DNA from: Trichostrongylus colubriformis | Taxonomy: Eukaryota; Nematoda; Chromadorea; Rhabditida; Trichostrongylidae | Length of the DNA: 64,000 bases | Assembly (NCBI GenBank): GCA_963978905.1 | Contig: OZ022258.1 | Coordinates: forward strand, 47,414,591-47,478,590 | Direction of reading: 5' to 3' | Shown: piece by piece, positions 57,417-64,000 of the stretch | Layout: every line of letters begins with the position of its first letter | How positions within the stretch are numbered: the stretch's first letter is position 1 | Made by a program: the position numbers and the translations under genes | The notes under the pieces: generated by a model | The model's input: the letters and a program-made list of their open reading frames with translations, nothing else | Told to the model about the DNA's origin: nothing | The model's database searches: none

Positions 57417-60400
57417 AATCTCATCCATTTCTCCTCGATTCATCAGACAGGAACGTCAAACAGTCTGCGGCACTCTACTAATACAATGAGCAAAAAAGTC
57501 CATGAGGTATTGAAAAAGTGAATCAGCGGAGATGGAACAAATAGAAAAATTCGAATTCATCACAGGTGAATGGACATAAATTTACAGCCGTTTTACTACG
57601 ACAGCCGAGTTCCTGTGCTCATTGTAAGAAGTTCATCTTTGGTGTAGGCAAGCAAGGATATCAATGTCAAGGCAAGGAAATTATTTACATAGGTTTTTAT
57701 CTTTTGTTAATTGCTGATTTTCGCCGCAGTGCGTGCTGCGAATGTTGTTACAAGCGCTGTCGTGCAAGTAGCGAGAGACCCGTCCGAGTCTGAAGCTTTT
57801 GCCCATGACTCAGCACTCTTGCATTTGATTTGACTAATCGGATTCCTCATATAAGCTGAGTATTGAAAATGCCGTGGCATCAAATGTGCGGCGTGCAACA
57901 AGGCAGATCGTGAGTAGTGACCACCGCTTGCTTGGGTGTCCCCACCGCAGCTACAATCGGCCGCGTTTAGCGGTCTCCAACAGTTGCGACATACTGTGCC
58001 CTGACATGAAGCCACACACCCGATTATTCCATTGGAGTAATCTAATTACATGTAAATGAACTATCGTTTATATTGTGGGTGAGGGTGTTGTGCTGACAAG
58101 TGGCGTGCCTCCCAACCTAGCTTTCCATCCCTAGGTGTAGGTGAACAGACTCATTCGGGAGGATAGATGCATTGACTTGTACATCGGCTGTCCCCTGCAA
58201 CTCATTGTATGGGCCAAATCACATTCACCTGCCACCACGCTGAATGGAACTGGAATGCACGAGAAATCCCACAGATGAGATTGACTAGCGTCCAAAGCTT
58301 CATCCTTTATTCTTTCTCTCATTTATTAATTGTCTTTCAGAATGCTCTATGGTTGTTCATAAGCATTGTCACGAACAGGTGATATGGAAGTGCTCTGGCA
58401 GTAAAGCTGGCGATGCCTCAGAAACGGAGAATCGACAAACGGTAGAGGTCTGTCGTCTTCTAAATTTCAAGAGCGCATTAATGCTTCCGAGTGTACGGCT
58501 CTTCTTGTGCTCCCGTTCAAGCTTTGGAAGTCCCGTGAGACGTAAGGAGAGATTGAGAGAAGGGAACACATGTTCCTTGAATACAAACCCTTTATTTCAG
58601 TAGAGGTGATGTGTAGCGAAACAACATTGAAAAAGTGGGGCGTGGGGTGTTCTTACGAGCCCGCAGCACAGCATGCCGTGCTGCAGTCCTGCAGCTGGGC
58701 AAGTCGCCGGCGGGGGCATCGTTCGCAGCCGGATGATTTAGCTCCCTCTCCCGTTTGCAGTCTACCACGGATAGTTACGCAGAGAGCGCGAGAGAGCGAG
58801 GGGTTTCTGGGTTTCTCTTCTTCGGTTTTTCGCCTTTTCATTTCGTTTTTTTACTGATACACAGCCGGGTACGCCTACTTTCATATTCCACAATATGCCA
58901 AATTTACCCCTCCCGGTGTCTTTGAAAGGATTATACTCATTGGTAAGCGATAATCTGGGTGAGAAACGGTCCATAGTGCACCGCGCTAGCGCAGAAAACG
59001 CTATGAAATCAGGGGTATGATACACTACTTCGTGCGCAAAAGATGTGTACAAACCACCGCTGTGGATAACACAACAAAACTTCTAGGACTTTGGGAATCC
59101 CTTGTTACTATAGATGCACATTGTTGCAGTGAGGGTCGTTGTGGCCTTTGACAGGAATAAGCTGATCGGGTTGGAAGAAGCTCGGTGAGCAAAGAGAGAA
59201 TGTTGCGATGCCAAAAAAGTTGAATTAGATTTTCCAGTTCCATTCTCTGTACATCTAGGAACCCACATGTCTAAAAGAAACATCCAAGTAATTACTTCCG
59301 AGCTTCAGTTGACCAGGCTATTCCTGTTCCCTCCACTTGTTATCTTTTTGATTTGCAAGCTATGTTGTATTCGCAGAAACTGAAAGAAACGGGCGTGCAC
59401 TCCTCTTTTTATATAGACTGCAGCAAATTGAAAAATCGCCATAACGATTTTTCCTCATTTTTTTCCATTACAGCCAGCCGTTCCTGGTCGGTTCAATATT
59501 AATATACCACATCGTTTCTCACCACATTTTTACAAACTTCCGACATTTTGTGATCATTGTGGATCGTTACTGCATGGAATAACTCATCAAGGTCTTCAGT
59601 GTTCTGGATGCAAGCTGAACGTCCACAAAAGGTATATTCAAATAAATCAGTTAAGATAAGAGGTACTTCTAGCTAGAGCGTATGCTGAAAAAGGAATTGG
59701 ATGAGAAAAGAATAAGATTGCCGTGGAGATATTACGTTGGTCATAAATTTTGTCCCACGAAGTACCCATCGTGACAGAACGTAGCGGAACCCCATGAAAT
59801 GTAAGTGACAAACGATGGTGCAGTGGGAATGGTCGATCACCTTCTCCAACTCGGAGTGGTGCAATCGGGGTATAGCTCGAGCTCGCAGTGCAAAACGAAG
59901 TCGATCGTTCAAGGCGTTCATATTTGCCGAGTGTTATATCTCCACCTTCAAAGCAACTGAACCAACAGCGAAGGGTGGGGTTGATAGTCGTACCCGGGCC
60001 GAATGCAGCATTGACCTTATCCCGCGAACTGGTGCCGAGGTGGTGCTCCTAAATGTAGTTGTGGCTCGAAATCAACAGTTGTCCCTTTTAAACCGATCTG
60101 GCTTTACGTACTGACGCGCTCGCTTTTGTGCGCATGGGGCTGAGGCTTCGAGAGCCTTCTCTAATGATCGAAAGCCATATTAGGAATTTCCAAAAACAAG
60201 CTCGAAAAAATTTTAAATAATGTTTGAAGTAGGACAAAATTTTCGATCCTAGAGCTCAAATGAACCAAATGATGAGGTACTTCGATTCAGTGGGCAACGA
60301 CGTACTACCACACTTTATTGATCAAGGATCCCAACTCAGCTATTATTAGGTTGATTCATAATAAATCGGACAAATGGTAGTGATGATTTCTAGAGATCAT

Positions 60401-62059
60401 AACTCAGTAACGAATTAACGAAAATGGACGCGCGAGGTAGCGTTGGAATGAGTATGAAAAGCTCTTCAAAGTACCGCAAAATAATCACTCCAAAGTAAAT
60501 TCATTCCGCCACAATGCCGCACGATTTCAAGCGGTCCAGAGACCACATCCGCAACGTCATACTATTTATATCGCTATCTGGCCAGGAACCCGCGGATATC
60601 GGCAGACGTCTGATAGAAGTTCACAAGGAGCATGCCCCCGGCAGAAGTACACTGTAGTTGTAGCATTCGAAGTTTGCGTCAGGCGACTATTCCATCGAAG
60701 ACGAAAACCGCGGTTGGTGGGGCGTACACGGCGTAGAGTACTGGGAGCTGCTCGATGAAGGTACCACAGTATCCGCCGACGTCTACGTTCGTCAATTACG
60801 AGAATTGAAGGCCAATGTCCAAAGCTCGCTACGGCGGCGGTCACATGTCTACTTCCAGCACGACAACGTGTCTACTTCCACAGACCGCACTTCGCAAGAT
60901 CGACCAAGGCCGAGCTGCTGTCGTACAGTTGGACCGTACTTCTATACCCACCGTACTCCGCAGACCTGGCCCCTTCAGATTTCCACCTTTTCTCCCACAG
61001 CCAACGCCATCTGGACGGCCAAGACTTCAAAACTCGCGACGAGGTCAAGGCGGCACTCGGCAACTTCTTCGAGCTCCAGCTTCCGGCCTTCTGGAGCAAG
61101 GGCATCCATGATCTGCCTATACCGTGGCAGAAGGTCATCGATAAAGATGGAGTGTGTTTCAAGTGAATCTCTGTTGTCGTAAAAAAGTTGTACGACAATG
61201 ATTAAAATTGGTCAATTTGTCCGATTTATTATGAATCAACCTAATACTTTTATGGTATGCGCCATACATTCGCCATGCCTTTATCATGGTAGTTGCATTT
61301 GCAAGGTTATTTTGCGAACAGTATGAGCTGTGGAGCCAGCCGATAGATGTCTGATGTTTTATCCTTCCGAAGCTTCCATGGTTTTCACATCTAATACTCC
61401 AACCTGGCCGGATAGAGGATTCATTCAGCCTCAATAGAGATGATAAGCTACGCATCTGGGAGCACCTACCGCCGTTACCCTCCACCTGAATATGATTTTA
61501 TAGAGCGGAAAAGAAAAAGTTTCAGGAATATGTGCATCGATGTCAGACGTTTCCGTTTTATCTGCCATAGGCTGGTAAGACTCTGTATAAAGTCAAAGGA
61601 TAAAGTTTTTGGCGTTAATCAATCCCTTCTGTGGGATGCGGCGCACGTTATAGTTCCATTGAGAATGGTGGTGGCCGGTGAATGTGATGTGGCCTATACA
61701 ATGACTTGCGGTGGCCAGCCGATGTACAAGTCAGTGCTTTTATCCTCCCAGACGAGTCTGGTACCAATTTACCGACTCCGGAGGGATGGAAGGGTTGTTT
61801 AGCCTGGGCGAGCGCTGATGCGGAATTTGATCCCCGCACCATGAGAGTGGGGTGCGCGCCACCTGTCACTACACCACCTCCGCCCAAGGCTCTGTACATG
61901 GCAGTGAAATCTTACTCAGCACAGTAGTATATACCGCTAAGGACTAAAAGTTCCAGGTGCCAACAAAATGTTGCCAATAACTGTGGCATAGACGCGAAAC
62001 AGATGGCAACGGTGTTGGCGCAGATGGGACTCACAGGGGACAGGAGCAACAGTAGAAAG
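57417..62059 (+). CDS. pkc-1: novel-type (epsilon-like) protein kinase C, regulatory exons, 3' continues outside
   Basis: Diacylglycerol-activated Ser/Thr kinase; only regulatory exons lie in the window. Exons: 57417-57506 (ends [15 protein letters not shown]), 57566-57671 (C1A first half, [20 protein letters not shown]...GKQGYQCQ), 58341-58441 (C1A second half, [17 protein letters not shown], then an acidic linker), 59474-59631 (C1[22 protein letters not shown]...CKLNVHKR) and 61957-62059 ([20 protein letters not shown]). Phases agree at every junction, and both C1 domains have the full set of Cys/His ligands. The NVA-NCG(I/V)DA tail after C1B and the IPH(R/K)F lead-in favour the epsilon/eta class, C. 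elegans pkc-1. The donor at 57671 is GC (CAAG|GCAAGG), which is tolerated. The segment before C1A holds Thr rather than a clear Ala pseudosubstrate site, and few Arg. Introns contain family B and C repeats and a mariner. Kinase exons are expected past base 64000; the N-terminal C2 exons were not found. Confidence 0.85.
58135..58300 (-). repeat. family C copy, inverted, in a PKC intron
   Basis: The complement reproduces the GGTGAATGTGATTTGGCCC, CAGCCGATGTACAAGTCA-type and TCCTCCC words of family C in order. Confidence 0.6.
58600..58925 (+). repeat. family B copy in a PKC intron
   Basis: GTGATGTGTAGCGAAACAAC, CCCGCAGCACAGCATGCCG, TTTCGTTTTTTTACTGATAC and CATATTCCACAATATGCC match the other B copies. 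Confidence 0.6.
60346..61244 (+). mobile_element. mariner transposon, 899 bp, degenerate transposase
   Basis: Thirty-base inverted ends (TTAGGTTGATTCATAATAAA...) are flanked by TA, in intron 4 of the second PKC set. Near 60513 an ATG opens [17 protein letters not shown], a decayed N-terminus. Around 60840 QHDN is readable. From about 60955 an intact C-terminal stretch reads [32 protein letters not shown] and on to [13 protein letters not shown] followed by TGA (ends about 61165). The PYS-DLAPSD-HLF block with its catalytic Asp is the mariner hallmark. Stops and frameshifts separate the parts, so it cannot encode a working enzyme, though its ends look usable in trans. Confidence 0.9.
61600..61910 (+). 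repeat. family C copy, longest
   Basis: GGCGTTAATCAATCCCTTCT...GTGAATGTGATGTGGCC...TATCCTCCCAGACGAGTCTG...CACCTGTCACTACACCACC; best reference copy for the family in this window. It ends 50 bp before a PKC exon. Confidence 0.7.
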
Positions 62060-62855
62060 GTCAGTTCGTTTTCCAAATATTTCAACTGTAACTTAATCCC
62101 TTTTTCGATTTAAAATAATAAGGATAAAGTTGAAATTGATTGGACATGGTGAGCGCTCGATCAAAATCGCACAGGTGCCTATCCTTGGTGTGGACGACAT
62201 AGTGCTGTCTATCGTTCGCAAGAAGTACTGGGACATGTGACATGATAGTACTGTGTCGCCAGGAATATTGATCGTATTTTCGATTAGGCCATGCATTTAA
62301 AGCAGTGCCTTCATATCAACGATATATAAATTAACCCCAATTATCGATGTTTACGTTTCATGACGTAACACTTTTTTTAGCCGACAGTAAGGGCAGCCTT
62401 GAATGCCGACCAAGCAGGATGCAGCACTGCCCTTTCAACCTGTAGCTGAAGTGTGTCTCTTGTCTGTGGAATGGCCGAACATATGTGTGAACATTTTTTC
62501 AGGGTTACATTGAAACAAGAATATCAGTGAGCTATCATGATTGGATTTATGCATAATGATGCCTTACGTAGCTTCTTAGATGACCAATATCCCACGCATG
62601 ATACAAGAAAAAAACTACGCTATTCATGTAAGAAGGGTATGAGCGGAGACAGGCGGCCTTATTGGACCAGGAGCCGGTGGTACATGCATGGCATCACGCC
62701 ATGACCGGAGCGATGGTGTACGTTGGACTTTAAACCTCGGCCTGCTACCCAGCCTGTGGCTTTTGGCCCCGTGACATAGGGTATTCAGGCAATATGTTCA
62801 CTTAAATCCTATCCTCCGCTCTGCTGTATTCATGACTGGGATGGCGCTGTGACAT
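62060..62855 (+). other. intron of the PKC gene, nothing else recognised
   Basis: Follows the GTCAGT donor at 62060. No further exon of the linker or kinase region could be found before the window end. Confidence 0.35.
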
Positions 62856-63895
62856 GGTATTGGGGTGAGGAATAAGTTCCCGCCGTTTTTTAATCCCGGT
62901 TTTCACATTGTTTCCTTCATCTTTACATAGCTTATATATGTTTTCGATAGAGCTTTTTCTTCTTCTGTATCCTCTCATTTCTTCTTCTGTATCCTCTCAT
63001 TTTCGGCATGTAGGAATGTTTCCACCTGTTTTTTTAATTCATAATCGCGTGATGAGAATGATTTTTGGCAGAATGTCTTGTAATATTTGATAGAACTCTT
63101 CCCGTTCTACAAGAAAGTGTTTGCGGTTTTTGTTATAATAAATTTTCCCTGTTTTTAGATTATCTAAAAGTTGACGAAATCGAGTATTTTTGACACCATG
63201 TGATGAACATGCTCGATTTCGTCGACTTTTAAATGATCTAAAAAATGGAAAGTTTATCAGCACAAAAACCGTAAATACTATCTTGTAGAGCGAAAAGAGC
63301 TCTATCGAATAGTGTAAAACATTCTCTCTCAAAAAAAAAATCATTTTCTTCGCGCGATTTTGAATTGAAAAAACAGGTGGAAACATATGTACTCCTGAAT
63401 GCCAAAAATGAGAGGATTCAGAAGAAGAAAGGTATCATATTATAGAACAAAAAAGCTCTATCGAATGCGTATATGCACATCCTCCCCAATCTCGATGGTA
63501 GGCGAGGAAGAGAAGATAGCGAAAGTGCACACTTTTGCGAGTACTGCCTTTGTGAGTCTTAAAAACAGCAAAAAGTTGAGCGATTTGAATAAATAGTAGT
63601 ACCACTCTGTAGAGCTGAAAAAGCTCTATCGAAACATATACACATACATTTTTTGATTCCGGTGGCAGACGAGAAAGATGAGGTGCGCAAGTGCCTATTT
63701 TTTCTCTTCAGCTCACTTTATTTCCATATCTCATAAATATTAGGTAGTAGAAGGAATCGAAGAACAGATAGTATGGTTTTGTAGGGCAAAAGAAGCTCTA
63801 TCGAAAGCATGTATTAGATTTGTCAAAAGATGAAGGGAACAAAGTGAAAAACGGGGTTAAAAAAACGGCGAAGACTTATTCCTCAACCCAATATA
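62856..63895. mobile_element. composite foldback element with internal tandem repeats
   Basis: Outer ends are inverted: TATTGGGGTGAGGAATAAG with CCGCCGTTTTTTAATCCCGG (left, from 62856), and the complement near 63840-63895. A second inverted pair, 62943-63190 against 63205-63431, meets at an AAAAGTCGACGAAATCGAG-type core. In the right half the word AGCTCTATCGAA recurs at about 63298, 63454, 63622 and 63793 (period about 156-171 bp); its complement lies at about 62942 and 63088. Non-coding. Confidence 0.75.
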
Positions 63896-64000
63896 TGGCA
63901 AAAATGGGCTTTTAAGTAAGAGAAAATTAAAATGAAGCCTTTCATGCATCAGGAAAAACCCAGTTTGTTTGGAAGCACGGGAAGGAGTAAGAAGAAAGTG

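Noticed and set aside
61440..61802. 120-codon + strand frame before the last PKC exon
   Set aside because: Mostly family C repeat; it does not match the PKC reading frame and is not conserved between C copies.
62856..63895. CRISPR-like array because of regularly spaced words
   Set aside because: The spacing is about 160 bp with similar intervening sequence, in a nematode genome; it is a tandem/foldback repeat.

Overview
This is eukaryotic DNA, and everything recognisable in it points to a nematode. Exons are short (57-190 bp), introns are large and packed with repeats, and acceptors are mostly of the TTTCAG/TTACAG type. A type-2 cystatin resembling secreted nematode cystatins, an RTE-type non-LTR retrotransposon and several Tc1/mariner elements are present. 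A strongylid (hookworm-like) parasite is a reasonable guess, but the species cannot be read from the sequence. All calls come from reading translations and splice signals by eye; no database search was run.

Layout. (1) 1-4.7 kb: the 3' end of an unidentified + strand gene (stop at 234-236) converges on a complete minus-strand WIPI/ATG18 autophagy gene (289-4700, 11 exons) that carries the FRRG phosphoinositide-binding motif. (2) 4.7-18.9 kb: no recognisable host gene. The stretch holds a Tc1/mariner remnant, copies of several short repeat families, an RTE retrotransposon (about 7995-10170) inserted into an older repeat, and a foldback element at 13.05-13.49 kb. (3) 18.96-22.07 kb: a complete five-exon cystatin gene (+). 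(4) 24-29.3 kb: repeats plus a probable second, divergent cystatin-like gene (-) with a partly duplicated exon. (5) 30-43 kb: mostly repeats, mariner/Tc1 remnants and two weak exon candidates. (6) 43.7-62.1 kb: two tandem, same-strand sets of exons encoding the pseudosubstrate-side segment, C1A and C1B of a novel-type (epsilon-like) protein kinase C. The second set is intact and should continue into linker and kinase exons beyond the window. The first set is more diverged, with a lesion or splice ambiguity at the end of C1B. Their introns hold a 1.56-kb Tc1-like element, an 0.9-kb mariner, tRNA-derived sequences and inverted repeats. (7) 62.85-63.9 kb: a composite foldback/tandem-repeat element.

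No operon-like arrangement is visible. The host genes are functionally unrelated: autophagy (WIPI), protease inhibition (cystatins) and diacylglycerol signalling (PKC). What links the window is the dense layer of non-autonomous inverted-repeat DNA elements, several with long near-perfect hairpins. The most interesting items are the duplicated C1 cassettes, the 250-bp palindromic element with an 8-bp target-site duplication, the complex foldback at the right end, and the MITE family that includes a perfect 42-bp-arm palindrome.
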